Shown: positions 1 to 12,552 of the stretch, one piece after another
Layout of the letters: each line of letters starts with the position of its first letter
Position numbering within the stretch: position 1 is the first letter of the stretch
Source: Artemisia argyi
Taxonomy: Eukaryota; Streptophyta; Magnoliopsida; Asterales; Asteraceae
DNA: 64,000 nucleotides
Assembly (NCBI GenBank): GCA_030686995.1
Contig: CM060697.1
Location: forward strand, 102,733,272-102,797,271
Reading direction: 5' to 3'
Program-made: the position numbers and the translations under genes
The notes under the pieces: generated by a model
What the model was told of the DNA's origin: nothing
The model's database searches: none
The model's input: the letters and a program-made list of their open reading frames with translations, nothing else

Positions 1-497
1 TACGAATGTTGGGCATGTCGCATCCTTGTGAATGCATATTGATTTGGTTGGTTTTGGACTATAGTGTGTGCACCTATAGGTTTGGTTTAGTGATTTGAGG
101 CCTAGTCTAGCTAGCAAGCGTTTTGCGTATATGTCCACTTGATTGAATTAAGAATTTAAAACTATGATCTCACCAGCGAAATCTGACTTTTAGCGTGCTT
201 TCTCAGGTAATTAAGTTATGGCTTTGGATGCTTGGTTTGGAAGGCTTGGCTTAGCAATGTGGTTTAAGGATCTATTTTCTCAAACTCTGATATGTATTTG
301 TGGATCTACGTTTGTTTCTTTTAGACGTTACTTTGGATAAATTTGGGATAAACGTAAACTTTAAAAACCCCGTTTGGTTGTGTTTTACTTATGTTTACTT
401 TATCTCGTTCTTTTATGACTTGTGATGGATACCAATCCACGTAGCACCTCGAAAGCTTGTTTAGTCTTCCGCTGTACCAAATTTTGGGGGTGTTACA
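1..497 (+). mobile_element. 3' end of the 5' LTR of a Tekay-like Gypsy chromovirus (partial)
   Basis: This segment is repeated at about 44,238-44,735 with roughly 18 substitutions by eye (3-4%). It ends in TGTTACA and is followed three bases later by a primer-binding site, so it is the end of a 5' LTR whose start lies outside the window. The matching 3' LTR is at 27,976-28,251 plus 41,606-44,735. No coding sequence is seen. This is the oldest layer of the nest by LTR divergence. Confidence 0.88.
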
Positions 498-500
498 GAT

Positions 501-513
501 TGGTATCAGAGCC
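501..513 (+). other. Primer-binding site (initiator tRNA-Met) of the Tekay-like element
   Basis: TGGTATCAGAGCC complements the 3' end of plant initiator tRNA-Met. It lies three bases after the LTR end. The leader then runs only to 548, where another retroelement has inserted, and resumes at 17,725. Confidence 0.9.
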
Positions 514-548
514 AAGGTTATAGAGAACTAGGTAACAAACACCTAAAC

Positions 549-2561
549 TGTAACACCCAAAATTTTATATTTTAGTAAAATGTATATAGTATTCCAGAAA
601 CTTGGATTGACAAGAAGTTTTTGCTGTTGCACAGTAGATACGGCGTATTGACCTATGTTTCAGGAAACTAGTTTTAAAGAAAAGGGACTATCCGTGTAAT
701 GGTTCTCCCACCAGGGACTAATTCTGTCAATAGGTGAAAGTTAAATTAAAACACTTATATCTTTTAGATAACCTTAGGATTCATCAGAAGTTCCTGGACT
801 CTTCTTTTCCCTCCTTCTGTATAACGTCACACACACACTCTATCCATCAAAAAGCTAGGGTTTCAATTTAAGGTTAATTTTAAGCAAGGTTTAAGCAAGA
901 TATCACCTCACATAAGCTCATAAACGTATATACTTGTGTTCCCACAAGTTAATTTGAGGTAAATCATATCTTGATCTTTAAATTGTTTTTTTAGAGCTCC
1001 CTTTTTTATGGTAAAGCTTAAAGAATAAGTTTTTATGCCATTTGTGGGGTTCTAGTAGAATTTCACATGATTATGTGGAATTATGATTTTTAAGAAATCA
1101 TCAAGAACACTAGTAATCGTGTATAAGATCTTGGTTATATTATAGGTACCTTGTTAGGGTGCCATAACATCAATTTATGATGTTGATTTTCAGAAAGTGT
1201 GTATATGTCACACGTTAAGCCGCGGAACCAAACACCCGCTTATGGCTTAGTTCATTCTTAATGGTTGATTATGACAAGTTAAGCCATATTCTTAGTAATC
1301 CTTGTGTTAATTACAATTTACATGTTCATATGTTATATGGTTAGCCGGTGACGTTTATGGGGAGCTCGCGATAGATTACAAGCTATATCAAGGTGAGTAA
1401 CATATATTACATTAGAAACAGGACCTTTGTAGCCTGTTAGATATATCACCTACTTGTGTTACGAGTTTATATTAGTATAATTGTGTATTATGTGTTTTAA
1501 TACCCTACGTGATATATCACATGTGAAATAGCTTAGACGGGTCAAAATAGCCCATATTGACCCATGTGGTCTCAGTAATATGTTTTTAGCATAACTATTG
1601 AATCATTGCTTAGTTTAACATCCTATGTGGATGATACAAATAAAAGAGATGTTCCGAAAATGGAATTAGACATCCTACGTGGATGACAGGAGCCTTTAAA
1701 TGGCTTTATGTCCTAAAGTGGGACCTAGACGTCCTAAGTGGATGATCAGTGCGAGTGTAGAACTCATTAGACGTCCTAAGTGGACGACATGTATTATAGT
1801 GTGATCACGCGTTCCAAAGTGGAACTTACATCCTATGTGGATGACATGAGCCTTTAGATGGCTTACGTCTCAAAGTGAGACTTAGACATCCTATGTGGAT
1901 GACCAGCATGCTTATATGACTCGTCAGTCGCTTTAAGCGAAGTTTAGACATCCTTAGTAGGTGACCAGTATATTATGTTCATATTATGACCCAAAGTGGG
2001 TCTTAAACATCCTACGTGGATGACTCGTAAGAGCACATGAGACACTAAATACTTAATGCAATGTATAGACATCATTAATGGATGAATAGTGCATCATGTG
2101 ATGCACCCCTAAGATCAGATAAGTCGTCCTAAGTGGACGACGAGAGCTTTAAAAGCTACTTAGAACCAAATAAGGATTCATGACGTTCTATGTATATGAC
2201 TAGTACATATATGACAGTTATATCATTCATGTGTATGATTATGAAGCACGTAGCCTCGATTACAAGTGCTATTAAGCATCATGATCACCAAGTGGGGAAG
2301 TATTTAACGAAGCAACCTTCTAGCTTTATATCTTATATTTTCAGTTTATATGCGTTATCTCACTAAGCTTATTGCTTACGTTGCTTCGTTTATGTTTCTT
2401 ATAGGTGAGATCGAGTTTAAGGCTAAGGGTCGCGGGTTAGCTACCGGTAGAGCTCATGGGTAATCGAGCTTATCCTAAACCCTCTCTAATACCAAGAAAC
2501 GCCCTAGGTTGTTATATTTTGGGTAAAAAAAAAAAAAAAAAAATCTAGTATGGGCGTTTCA
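549..2561 (+). repeat. 5' LTR (2,013 bp) of the 549-17,719 element
   Basis: Begins TG and ends CA, flanked by the TSD on the left and the PBS on the right. No ORF of note. An A-rich tract at 2,525-2,543 lies just before the terminal ATCTAGTATGGGCGTTTCA. The central third contains an array of short hairpins, listed separately. Confidence 0.93.
1509..2157 (+). repeat. Array of small hairpins with changing stems and a near-constant loop (5' LTR)
   Basis: A series of about 20 short inverted repeats spaced roughly 20-40 bp apart. The core form is a 5-bp stem, 5-nt loop, 5-bp stem. Examples are CATCC/GGATG at 1,619-1,633, 1,671-1,685, 1,829-1,843, 1,887-1,901 and 2,008-2,022; CGTCC/GGACG at 1,772-1,786; GTTCC/GGAAC at 1,811-1,825; GTCTC/GAGAC at 1,867-1,881; GACCC/GGGTC at 1,988-2,002; and GTCGTCC/GGACGAC at 2,123-2,141. 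Loops are mostly TATGT, TACGT, TAAGT or AAAGT. Variant hairpins include AGCC/GGCT (1,691-1,705; 1,849-1,863), TCGCT/AGCGA (1,928-1,940) and GTGCATC/GATGCAC (2,089-2,106). Confidence 0.85.
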
Positions 2562-2564
2562 AGT

Positions 2565-2577
2565 TGGTATCAGAGCT
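2565..2577 (+). other. Primer-binding site (initiator tRNA-Met) of the 549-17,719 element
   Basis: TGGTATCAGAGCT starts three bases after the 5' LTR end, in the same relative position as the PBS of the host Tekay element. Confidence 0.88.
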
Positions 2578-5576
2578 GTGGTTTAAGGGATTTAGGTATC
2601 CACCGTAGATGGATACTTAGACTTAAACCTAGGCTCTGGACGACCTGTAGAGTCACACATTCCGCATGTGCATATAATTTCAGTAATAGTGCAATATACG
2701 TTATCAACATGTTGAGCATGTATATTATTGTTCATGAATTCTGTATAATATGATGACAGTGAAAACTTAGCTATATGATGAAATTCTTACGACGCCTGGC
2801 CAACGTGGTAATAATTGCATCACATAACGAGTGTTTACCGGCATCATGTCATACTTAACGATTGAACATGTTTGGTAGGAATAAGCATAGAATTATAGGA
2901 TCTATACGTATCATGTTAAGCAATGATTCAAAATCAGTATTTAAATCATAATGAGTCTGAGAGACTCTGTACGCAGAAATCATTCCTCTGTGTAAATTAA
3001 GAAATACGTTGAAGTTCCTTATCGACGTGTCAGATTCACTTATCAGTTTACAGACTTATTTAAGATTTCCATGACCGAAACCAGTTACGATGTATATATA
3101 ATTACGGAACCATAGAAATTCTCTCAAATATGTTGTAACAGCCGAGCGTGAAGATGCTCATATTCCATAGTTTAATGCTGAGATCTTCAGATCATGTCTT
3201 CTAATGCTACCCATGAAAATTAATTAGACACACGATAGTATGACAGGTACCTCCTCCGTGAATATAATACCTGCTCGTGTGTTCAATTGATTATGTACGA
3301 TTCGGTCAATCGTGACTAAGTCATCCAACCGAGAGTTATCATCCAGCGAGTCAGTATAGGCCTCATCAGACTTAAAGAGGCAATAGACGATAAGATTTGA
3401 TATATGACTTCGATAAGAACGTGCAGTCATTCATGTTAGAATAAATCATATGGGCTAATGCCTAAGTGGGGGAGAAACGTTCATTTGTGGCGAGCGTAAG
3501 AAAGTATCCCCAACTATAAAAACGAATACTAAATCCAAGAGGTATCGGCTCATGACCGTTAAGTATACCTAATTCATGTCATTGATTCTCAGAAAGTTAC
3601 TACAGACCTTGATAGCATTTCAGCTGTCCGAGATTTCCTATTATAATTCTCGAAGAATTCCTAGGTAAACTACCTGACCTGACAAGGAAATAGAATTTTG
3701 TATTGATCTTATTTTAGGGAGTACCCCTATTGTTGAAACTTCCTGCAGACTTGCTCCTTCTAGGATGCAAGAATTAATGAAACAGTTACAAGAATGGTTA
3801 GATAAGGGCTTTAATTGCTCCAGTAGTTCACCTTCGGTAGCTCCGGTTCTTCTTAAGAACAAGATCATAATGTCTAAAGGTAGACTGACTATCGAGAATC
3901 TAATATGTCATTATCCAGAATTGATACTTTATCCCAGGATCGATAATTTATTTGATTAGTTTTAGGGCCTGAGTTCTTTTCTAAAGCAGATCTAAGATCA
4001 CGATACCTCAATTATCGATTCGGGAAGAGATGTCCCGAACGCAGTCTTTCAGACCAGATGGGGCGGTATGAATTCGTTATTACGCCATTTGACTTAATTA
4101 ATGCCCCAACAGCTTATATGGACTTCATAAATCGGGTTTGCTATTCAATGATTAGATAAGTCAACTATGATAATCATTGGTGTTATCCTGATTTATTCTA
4201 AGTCAGTAATCATGAACTCATTTGCGTCAAGTTTTCAATATATTGAGATAAGAAAAGCTTTATGCTAAGTTCTCAAAACATGAATTCTCGTTATGAGAAG
4301 TTCAATTCCTTGAATTGCCACTGTTAGTGAGGACACTAAGGATGGTCCAGTGAAAATTCGGTGCCATTATGATATGGGGTTGACCCAAAACTCCCACAGT
4401 AATAAGCTCACGAGAACTCAGGAGACAGGAGACAATCCGTCAGGATTTGAGTACTCAAGTAATAAATAATTTCTAACATGTCACCTGAATGTGCCGTGCT
4501 TTCTACTTAATGGCCGAACAAGAAAGAAACTTAGTAAATCATGTAGGGTAATGCCTTAACTATTATCGAGATAAGTTCAGAACATCAATAAATGTTTGAC
4601 AAGTTGCAGTCCCTAGATTTTCCGCGTGAAATAGGAAAATATTGCCAGAGAATTTATCGTAAATTGTTTAGGATAGTATATCAGCATGATGCTTCAGGAA
4701 TAGTAGTCAATTGTCCGAATAATAATATAATCGTTTATCTATCGAGTAGGCTTCATTATTAGGTGCCCTCGTAGAATTGCGTTTACAGGAAAATGTAGTC
4801 AGATATAGGATATTTATCCTCATTATAACAGTCAAATCAGCATACTAGTGTTTAAACTTCATATACAGATTTCAGATAAATCATGTATTCATATGTATTC
4901 AGAAATCGTTTACCATTTTCATGAAAACGGTCAGGAAGATAGGGTTATTCATTTATTGAAAATCATGACTAAATTAGTTGCCATGATATTCTCGCAACAG
5001 TTTTGATCACTATCTCTTAAGAGAGTCCTTGCGTGAAAATTCCTATGCCGCTGTATCTCTATACACCTAATCAGTAGTGTGCCTAGTGCACCCCGTATTG
5101 TGAGTATGCACGCCTCTCTAAGTGCAAATCGTGTAGTTAAATAATACCTTAAGCATAGTCAGTATAGTGCTTATGCACTAATAGTACTATAAGTACTCAG
5201 TTATGCACTTAATATGTGCATAGTTTTGTAGTCAGTCATGCATTCAGTAACGTGTTCTATGTACTCACTCAACAACGAGTTATAGACGCGCAGTTTCAAT
5301 AGCAATTAGTAAGTTCCACACATTATCCTATTAGTAGCCGAACTGTCAATAGTAAAGTTTGGCTTCAAAGACGCTTAATACTGAATTTTGAAAACAAGAG
5401 TGATCAGTTCCAAGTATAGTGACATTACTTAACTTGTAACTGCTAGAAATCAGTTTAAGAACAGCTTCAATAATTCAGTTTAGCGTTTACCCCAAATTCA
5501 TTTAGAAATGTGCTATATGCACGTAGTCAGAGTTAGCCCATGTGCGATTGGTTAATTCTATTGAGAGAATAAATTC
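2578..5576 (+). pseudogene. Decayed internal region with Gypsy pol relic
   Basis: No long ORF survives. Around 3,630-4,140 the sequence still translates, in shifting frames with stops, to recognisable Gypsy reverse-transcriptase landmarks: the stretch before RT resembling the LPG...VEF block (about 3,660-3,740), then an open piece at 3,765-3,957 that parallels the [20 protein letters not shown] block of intact Tekay RTs, including SSSSPSVAPVLLKNK and RIDNLFD, followed by degraded palm motifs to about 4,140. The rest (2,578-3,600 and 4,150-5,576) shows no gene I can support. Confidence 0.7.
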
Positions 5577-5969
5577 AAGAGTGTTGACATAAATAATGTG
5601 TGAAAACGTTATTCATATCTTTCGATATCTCTATATTTTGACGATCACAAAATGTAAAATCGTCAATCGTATAATTACTACGTAAACAAGTATTAAGCTA
5701 GTTTATATCACTATATCCAACTTAATCACTTAAGGTATGGATAAATAAGTGCTTAATACATCTCATGATCAAAGGGGTATTTAATTAACTAATACAAAGT
5801 TTATTTAATTATATAATCTTATTATATATTTTTGAAAAACACTTTTGGTAATAAGGAAAAATGTTTTAATCATACTAAATATATGATTTCAAATATTTAA
5901 CCAAAATCAGTTAGTTTTTCACCAAATAAACTTTCCCCACTAAAAGACAAGTTTTCTGGCCGTTACAGT

Positions 5970-6050
5970 TGGGCGGCCCCCTTAATTATAAGGGGCGGTC
6001 CCCTTAATTTTAAGGGGGCCGGCCATGCTTTAAGGGGACCGGCCACGCTC
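5970..6050 (+). promoter_or_regulatory. GC-rich inverted-repeat module, LTR copy
   Basis: Repeated GGGCGGCCCCCTTAA and TTAAGGGGACCGGCC blocks in opposed orientation can pair with each other. The module lies about 30 bp upstream of the LTR TATA box. Equivalent modules are at 9,590-9,665, 12,267-12,345 and 13,975-14,050 (3' LTR). Confidence 0.7.
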
Positions 6051-6079
6051 CCCTGTCAGAAACTGTCAGATTTCTTCTC

Positions 6080-6087
6080 CTATAAAT
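6080..6087 (+). promoter_or_regulatory. TATA box of the SIRE-like LTR promoter
   Basis: CTATAAATACC follows the GC-rich module, as expected for the U3 core promoter of a plant LTR. The 3' LTR has the same box at about 14,083-14,092. Confidence 0.65.
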
Positions 6088-6885
6088 ACCACCTTAATTC
6101 TGAAATTTTTCCCCACCTTTTGCACGAAATTTTCAGATCCACAATCATCTAAAACTCATCCAAAACCCTTTGATCATTTGTATATTAATCCTTGTTTCAA
6201 GTGATTCAATCCCTCATCATCCATTCTCATTCTAAGTGCAAAAGAAGAACTCTCTACAACCAAATTCAAGAAGTGTTGAAGAGTTGTTGTATATAGTGTA
6301 TATATATATTCATTTGTGAATATTGTGTTGTGCTTGTTATTATTTGTTTAGAAGATATAGAAGTTGTGTAGATAGTAGAAGTTGATTAGTAGTGAAGTAG
6401 GATAGTTGTGAAGATTGGTGTGTAGAAGAAGGTGTGTAGAAGATTGGTGTGTAAAAGCTAGGTGTGAAGAAGATTGGTGTGTAGATTGGTGTGAAGATTG
6501 GTGTGTAGATTGGTGTGTAGATTGGTGTGTAAATTGGTGTGTATATTGGTGTGTACGGTTTTCTCCGCCATAAGGGAGTTTGTTGACATAGTGAAGAAAA
6601 CTCTCGAGTAGGTGACTCGGGGAGTGGAGTAGGAACAAGGAAGGTGTCCTTGTAGCCGAACCACTATAAATCCTTGTGTTGTGGTTTGATCTTTCTAACT
6701 CTTCTCATTACTTATTTATTTACCTTTACTATATTAGTTTTGTTAGTTAGTTATCATACAATTGTTCATATAGTGCAAGTATTGAATTCACATAAACTAG
6801 AATCGAAGTTTTTAAAACAAACTTGTGCTTATAAATTTTAAAAAGACGTAAAACTATTCAACCCCCCCTTCTAGTTTTCCACAAT

Positions 6886-6900
6886 TGGTATCAGGAGCCA
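6886..6900 (+). other. Primer-binding site of the SIRE-like element
   Basis: TGGTATCAGGAGCCA begins three bases after the LTR end. It matches the initiator tRNA-Met type site, with one extra G compared with the two Gypsy elements here. Confidence 0.85.
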
Positions 6901-6951
6901 CGTCTAGCAAGATCTTTAAAATATATTGTATTTTAAAACTTGTAACGATCT

Positions 6952-8781
6952 ATGGAATCTGAAAAATATTTAGAAGGGCAATCTATGCAAAGACCACCAC
7001 TATTTGAAAGTGATGGATTTTTATATTGGAAAAATCGATTCGAAACTTATGTCAAATCAAAAGATCTAGATCTTTGGCATATCATTACCAATGGTGATTT
7101 TTTACCTATTCAAAATAACCCTGAAACTAAGAAAGATGAAATCGTACATTTTGAAAAACAAAATGATGATTTAAAAAGAAAACTTGCTAAAAATAATGAA
7201 GCAAAAATGGTTATTTACAATGCGCTACCACGTAAAGAGTACGAAAGGATCTTTATGTGTGAAACCGCAAAAGAAATTTGGAACTCTTTATTAATAACTC
7301 ACCAAGGTAATAATCAAGTCAAAGATAATAAAATTGATCTACTTGTTCAACAATATGAACAATTCACGATTCCGGAAGAGGAATCAATTGATAATGCTTT
7401 TGCTAGATTTAACACTATCATCACAAGTTTAAAAGCACTTGATGAGAATTTTTCTAGTAAGAATTTTGTTAGGAAGTTTCTTAGAGCTCTTCACCCAAAA
7501 TGGCGAGCTAAAGTGACGGCCATTGAAGAATCAAAGAATTTGTCAACGCTACAACTTGATGAATTAATTGGAAATTTGAAAGTCTATGAAGCAATTATAA
7601 AGAAGGACTCCGAAATGGTTAAAGAAAAACGTGAACAAAGCAAGTCAATCGCCTTGAAAGCTAGAAAAGAATTTAACAACGAAGATTGCTCATCTTCCGA
7701 TAGTGATGACGAAGAATATGCCATGGCCGTAAGAGATTTCAAGAAATTCTTCAAAAGACGAGGGAGATTCGTTAGACAACCACACGATGAAAGAAGAACA
7801 CCTCAAAAGAATAATGATGACAAGTATAGCAAGAATGAGAGAAAGTGTTTCAAGTGTGGTGATCCGAATCACCTCATTGGAAAATGTCCAATGATGACAA
7901 GAGATCAAAATCAAAGAGCATTTGTTGGAGGTGCTTGGAGTGATAGTGATGAAGATGAGAATGAAACAACAAAGGATGAAAAGTGTCTCATGGCCAAATC
8001 ATCAAGTGAGGTACGTTCCGAATCCGAATACTTTAGTGATGAAAATCTATCATTAGATGAAAAAGATTTAGATAGTGAATACAATAGATTATGTAAAATA
8101 GGACAACTAGTTATGGCTAAAAATAAATCACTAAAATACATAAACAACCAACTAGAAAATGAAGTGCTTGAATTAAAAATTAAAATACATCAACTTGAAA
8201 AAGGAAAAGAAATTGTTGAAGAATGTAAAACATGTCAAGAGCTTAAAAGTGAAAACAACATACTTAAGGATGAAATTTGTAAACTTGATAAATTTGAAAA
8301 TAGTAGTAACTCACTTAGTAAAATTATAAGTATTCAAAGAATATCAGGAGATAAAACCGGACTAGGATTTAACTCAACTGAATCTTCAACAAGTGGAGCT
8401 AAAAACGTTAAATTTGAAAATGAACCAAAACCTTCAATACTTAATCCTAAACATTTACTCATAAAAAATAAAATAATACCTATCGCTAGTAATGAAGAAA
8501 TAAAACCATTTTATAAACCATCTTTAAAAACCGAAGTTGGATCATCTAAATCTAAAACAAGATCTAAAACTCCACCACCTAGGAAACCAAATAATTCTTA
8601 TCCTAGACCTAAAACACCTCAACCAAGAACAAACCATAATAGACGAAACTTGAACTATAATCAACAAATGTGGAACTTCAATCCGTGGGGAATGTTTCCA
8701 CCTTATATGCATCCAAGTCAAATACAAAACATGTTCGGACCAAATAACTTTGGACAAATGAAACAATGGGCACCAACGTAA
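6952..8781 (+). CDS. Gag polyprotein of a Copia/SIRE-lineage retrotransposon
   Basis: An intact 609-aa ORF 50 bp after the PBS. The N-terminal 230 residues match the UBN2/DUF4219-type Copia Gag layout ([12 protein letters not shown] near the start, W.A.V.AIEES near 190). A single zinc knuckle of form CX2CX4HX4C ([14 protein letters not shown]) lies near residue 298, followed by the acidic and coiled-coil-prone region, and the SGDKTGLGF and SSTSGAK blocks typical of SIRE Gag. The C-terminus is basic, proline-rich, then Asn/Met/Phe-rich. In autonomous SIRE elements this frame runs into protease and pol; here it ends at TAA with no pol behind it. Role by family: RNA packaging and particle assembly. 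The ORF being open agrees with recent activity. Confidence 0.85.
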   Translation: MESEKYLEGQSMQRPPLFESDGFLYWKNRFETYVKSKDLDLWHIITNGDFLPIQNNPETKKDEIVHFEKQNDDLKRKLAKNNEAKMVIYNALPRKEYERIFMCETAKEIWNSLLITHQGNNQVKDNKIDLLVQQYEQFTIPEEESIDNAFARFNTIITSLKALDENFSSKNFVRKFLRALHPKWRAKVTAIEESKNLSTLQLDELIGNLKVYEAIIKKDSEMVKEKREQSKSIALKARKEFNNEDCSSSDSDDEEYAMAVRDFKKFFKRRGRFVRQPHDERRTPQKNNDDKYSKNERKCFKCGDPNHLIGKCPMMTRDQNQRAFVGGAWSDSDEDENETTKDEKCLMAKSSSEVRSESEYFSDENLSLDEKDLDSEYNRLCKIGQLVMAKNKSLKYINNQLENEVLELKIKIHQLEKGKEIVEECKTCQELKSENNILKDEICKLDKFENSSNSLSKIISIQRISGDKTGLGFNSTESSTSGAKNVKFENEPKPSILNPKHLLIKNKIIPIASNEEIKPFYKPSLKTEVGSSKSKTRSKTPPPRKPNNSYPRPKTPQPRTNHNRRNLNYNQQMWNFNPWGMFPPYMHPSQIQNMFGPNNFGQMKQWAPT

Positions 8782-9589
<808 letters not shown>

Positions 9590-9665
9590 AAGGGCGGCCC
9601 CCTTAATGTTTAAGGGGACCGGCAGCAAATACAAGGGCGGCCCCCTTAATGTTTAAGGGGACCGG
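9590..9665 (+). promoter_or_regulatory. GC-rich inverted-repeat module upstream of ORF2
   Basis: Two tandem copies of a block GGGCGGCCCCCTTAATGTTT followed by AAGGGGACCGGC, the same vocabulary as the LTR module at 5,970. A C/T-rich stretch (9,675-9,770) and a spliced-looking 5' leader follow. This suggests an internal promoter; no clear TATA box was seen between the module and the leader. Confidence 0.5.
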
Positions 9666-9857
9666 CCCTCTGAGAGCTCAAGCCCGTTTTTCCCTTTCTT
9701 CCTTTTGCCAAACACTCCACTTTTTCATCCCTCTCTTTCCCTGCTTCTGCTGTGACGAAATTCAAAACCCAAAAACCTCTCAAATCACTTCCAAATCACA
9801 TAATTCGGGTTAATTCGCAAAGGGAAAATTCATCTAACACAATCACCACTACATATT

Positions 9858-10736
9858 GTAAGCTTTTCATAACACATTTCATCTAATTTCATCTTATTTG
9901 ATCATACTCATGATTATGCATGCTTTATAAAATTCGTCAAATTTCATAATTTATTTCGAATTAAGCCTTAAAACTTCATTACCAAATGCTTCACCTAGGA
10001 TTAGGATGATTAATCAACACTAGAAACTAGTTATTATAAACTATCATGTCGAAAATTTTTAAAAAAATTTCATACACTCCTTTTCAAAAATTTTAGTAAA
10101 CTCATTGTTGAATAATGATTTGAAAACGTGTTAAAACTAATCACATTATACTTTTGTAACGTGTAAAACTTGAAATTACATTTTTCGACTAAGAAAAATT
10201 ATATTGGTTCACAATATAGGGGTGTTTGGATTATGTCCAAATAATATCAAAACATAGTCATTATAATTTTTATAAAACTTTGTTATAATTATAAACCTTA
10301 AAATTGTTTGTCGAACTCGTCAAGATATATAATTCATATGTATATTGACGCACTTGAGTTATAAGTCACTAGTTAAGGAAGCGTTTGGTTTATTACTAAA
10401 ATGACATTTTTTACAAACCATCTTTTTCAAAAAACAAATCACATGCATAAGAAACTCGCAAGAAATAACTAGTTTTACAATCTAATGTAAATCTAGTAAA
10501 TTTCATGATATATTAAGATGTTTAAAGGGGCGTTTGGATTTGTCCATAACTACTAATTAAACATCGTAAAAGTATATCTAGAACAAGTTAAAAACAATAT
10601 TAAGGAACATGGTAATCTACTTCTCAGGATTAGTAACGAAGTATGTTTACGTTCCAACATAAGCCTTGACAATAAACATATATTTTTATCTTTCTTTGTA
10701 TTTATTTTGGTCTTTTTATATTGTTGATGTGTTTAG
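9858..10736 (+). other. Probable 5'-UTR intron of ORF2 (879 bp)
   Basis: A good donor (ATT|GTAAGC at 9,858) and an acceptor (GTGTTTAG| at 10,736) bracket AT-rich, ORF-free DNA and end six bases before the ORF2 ATG. Such a leader intron suggests ORF2 is expressed from its own spliced transcript. Inference from splice signals only. Confidence 0.45.
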
Positions 10737-10742
10737 GTGAAA

Positions 10743-11942
10743 ATGCCCAAAGCAATTACTGAAGATCTTTCTCACACTAAAAACTACATTCCCAAAGTTT
10801 CTCAACTCCCTACCACATCTCCTTCCATTGGACTTATCTATCGTCAAATTGAAGATAGAAATATTCATGAGGGACGTGTAGTAGATCTTGCTTTTGCTCA
10901 ATCCGACTACATAAATCGCGTGTTTACAAGCATCAACTTCAATTGTCTTTATGAAATTAATGAACCTATCATTCCTCGTTTCATAATGGATTTCTATAGC
11001 CAAGTCACCGTCCAAACCAATGATCTTGGTTTCATCACCATCTCTTTCATGATTCAAAATGAATTTATCACCCTCACTCTCGAACAATTTGGTCATATCC
11101 TCCAAATTCCTTTTAGAGGTCAAGCCGTTTTCTCAAACGAGTGGGACCTCGAATCTCTTAATCACTATCGACCAACCTTCGGTCCATATCTCGACGAAAT
11201 TCCTCATCCCGACGAAATTCGTCAAATCCTTGGTATAGATCGTGCCACCACAAGTCGAAAAATAAAATCCAAAAACGTTCAAATTTCTCCATACCAACTT
11301 CTCCTCAAAGAATTAAGCCCACACATGAAGCGTTGGGAAGAACTCATTCGTGAGAATGCGTTTGGTACTGGAGGTCACCGGGACCATCTCCCGGCTAGCC
11401 TTGCTCACATGTTGTATTGTATAGCTGTCGAAAAGCCGTACAATTTGGCCTACTTCTTTATCAAACGGATTGAGTGTGCTAGAAAAACTCCCAAAGCCAA
11501 CCTTCCATATGGAATGTTCCTTACTCGTATCTATCGTCATGTTATCGAGTACTACCCCGATCTTGACAATAGTATTTATGAGTCCATCTACCCCACTCTG
11601 CGTACTCTCGCTCTAAAACAAGCTCGACGAACTCGAAGTGACAAGGGTAAACCTCGTCGTCATAGCTTTCATGGATCATCCTCAAGGCAAGATGATGATG
11701 ATGAGGAGGAAAACATCGATGATGCTAGTACCCCTTCGTTTTCTGAGTTCGTTGACAATTTAGAGGATCTTGATTATCCCAACTATTCTACTCCATCTCC
11801 AAGTGATCAAACTGAAGAAGTGCTTCATGAACGAACTACCGAGATGCTTAGAAGACAAAAGAGCTTGCACGAAGAAGTTAGAGGTGGCTTCAAATCTATT
11901 GGGAAGACTTTGAAGGGTATCTTCGGGAAGAAAAAGAAATGA
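10743..11942 (+). CDS. ORF2 of the SIRE-like element, 399 aa, function unknown
   Basis: Open from ATG 10,743 to TGA. I cannot assign an enzyme. The N-terminal 250 residues form a compact domain with motifs such as FIMDFYSQV and LEQFGHILQIPF, which resemble the plant-transposon-protein domain found in extra ORFs of plant retroelements. Residues about 285-350 are basic then acidic (RRTRSDKGKPRR, then a Glu/Asp run). The last 30 residues are a short amphipathic stretch ending in FGKKKK. No protease, RT or integrase motif and no clear transmembrane segment. It sits where pol or an env-like ORF would be in a full SIRE element, behind a GC-rich module and a likely leader intron. Intact reading frame. 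Confidence 0.65.
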   Translation: MPKAITEDLSHTKNYIPKVSQLPTTSPSIGLIYRQIEDRNIHEGRVVDLAFAQSDYINRVFTSINFNCLYEINEPIIPRFIMDFYSQVTVQTNDLGFITISFMIQNEFITLTLEQFGHILQIPFRGQAVFSNEWDLESLNHYRPTFGPYLDEIPHPDEIRQILGIDRATTSRKIKSKNVQISPYQLLLKELSPHMKRWEELIRENAFGTGGHRDHLPASLAHMLYCIAVEKPYNLAYFFIKRIECARKTPKANLPYGMFLTRIYRHVIEYYPDLDNSIYESIYPTLRTLALKQARRTRSDKGKPRRHSFHGSSSRQDDDDEEENIDDASTPSFSEFVDNLEDLDYPNYSTPSPSDQTEEVLHERTTEMLRRQKSLHEEVRGGFKSIGKTLKGIFGKKKK

Positions 11943-12266
11943 TATGGTCGGATTATGTTTGTTTAACAATGTTTTATTTTTATGTCTTGTGTGCTATTTG
12001 TCCGAAGTTTATTCGGAAATACTTGTTATTTGAATATGTGTTTAGGATGATAACTTGATTGTCTTTGATATTTTTATGCATGTTTCTCTTGATCTATATA
12101 TATGTTTGCATGATTAGTTAATGGTTATATAACTATATGACATATATGCTTTCTAATAAACCAAAACAAATGTGAAATGTCCAAATTGAGCTTGCTGCAC
12201 ATTCAAACCAGAACATAACATCTTTCCAGAAAATTTTTGAAAATTTTTGATTTCTGGGTCGTCAGA
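11943..12266 (+). other. 3' flank of ORF2, non-coding
   Basis: AT-rich with no ORF. Plausible 3' UTR of ORF2. Nothing else recognised. Confidence 0.5.
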
Positions 12267-12345
12267 TGGGCGGCCCCCTTAAATCATAAAGGGCGGCCCC
12301 CTTAAAATTAAGGGGACCGGCCACCATTTAAGGGGACCGGCCATC
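12267..12345 (+). promoter_or_regulatory. GC-rich inverted-repeat module upstream of ORF3
   Basis: Blocks GGGCGGCCCCCTTAA (twice) then TTAAGGGGACCGGCCA (twice), able to form nested hairpins. It matches the LTR module in order and orientation and lies about 145 bp upstream of a TATA-like box. Confidence 0.55.
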
Positions 12346-12489
12346 TGAAACAGTTTTTACACTGTTTTCTTTTGCATCATGTGATCCCTTTTGCTAGTCC
12401 CAGCTATCATTACTCTTAAAAACCAAACTGATTTTGGAATATAACATTACAATTTCAAAATAATTCCACTTCTAAACATGTTTTCCCAC

Positions 12490-12497
12490 TATATAAT
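12490..12497 (+). promoter_or_regulatory. TATA-like box upstream of ORF3
   Basis: ACTATATAATCCCC lies about 60 bp before the ORF3 ATG, a normal core-promoter spacing. With the GC module upstream, it mimics the LTR promoter layout. Confidence 0.5.
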
Positions 12498-12552
12498 CCC
12501 CATGCATGTTTAATTCATAATTCATCATCCTCATCACTCATAAACCATCATC

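Larger units (their letters stand above)
5582..6883 (+). repeat. 5' LTR (1,302 bp) of the nested SIRE-like element
   Basis: TG...CA ends. Contains a GC-rich inverted-repeat cluster at 5,970-6,050, a TATA box at 6,080-6,087, and a GTGTGTAGATTG-type minisatellite at about 6,415-6,555. On the complementary strand that minisatellite reads as spurious His/Thr-rich ORFs. Confidence 0.92.

Noticed and set aside
6348..6664. Two overlapping minus-strand ORFs rich in HTNLHTNL / THQSTHQS in the LTR (also 14,352-14,656)
   Set aside because: They are translations of a GATTGGTGTGTA minisatellite within the LTR; protein content follows from the repeat, and unit number differs between the two LTRs.
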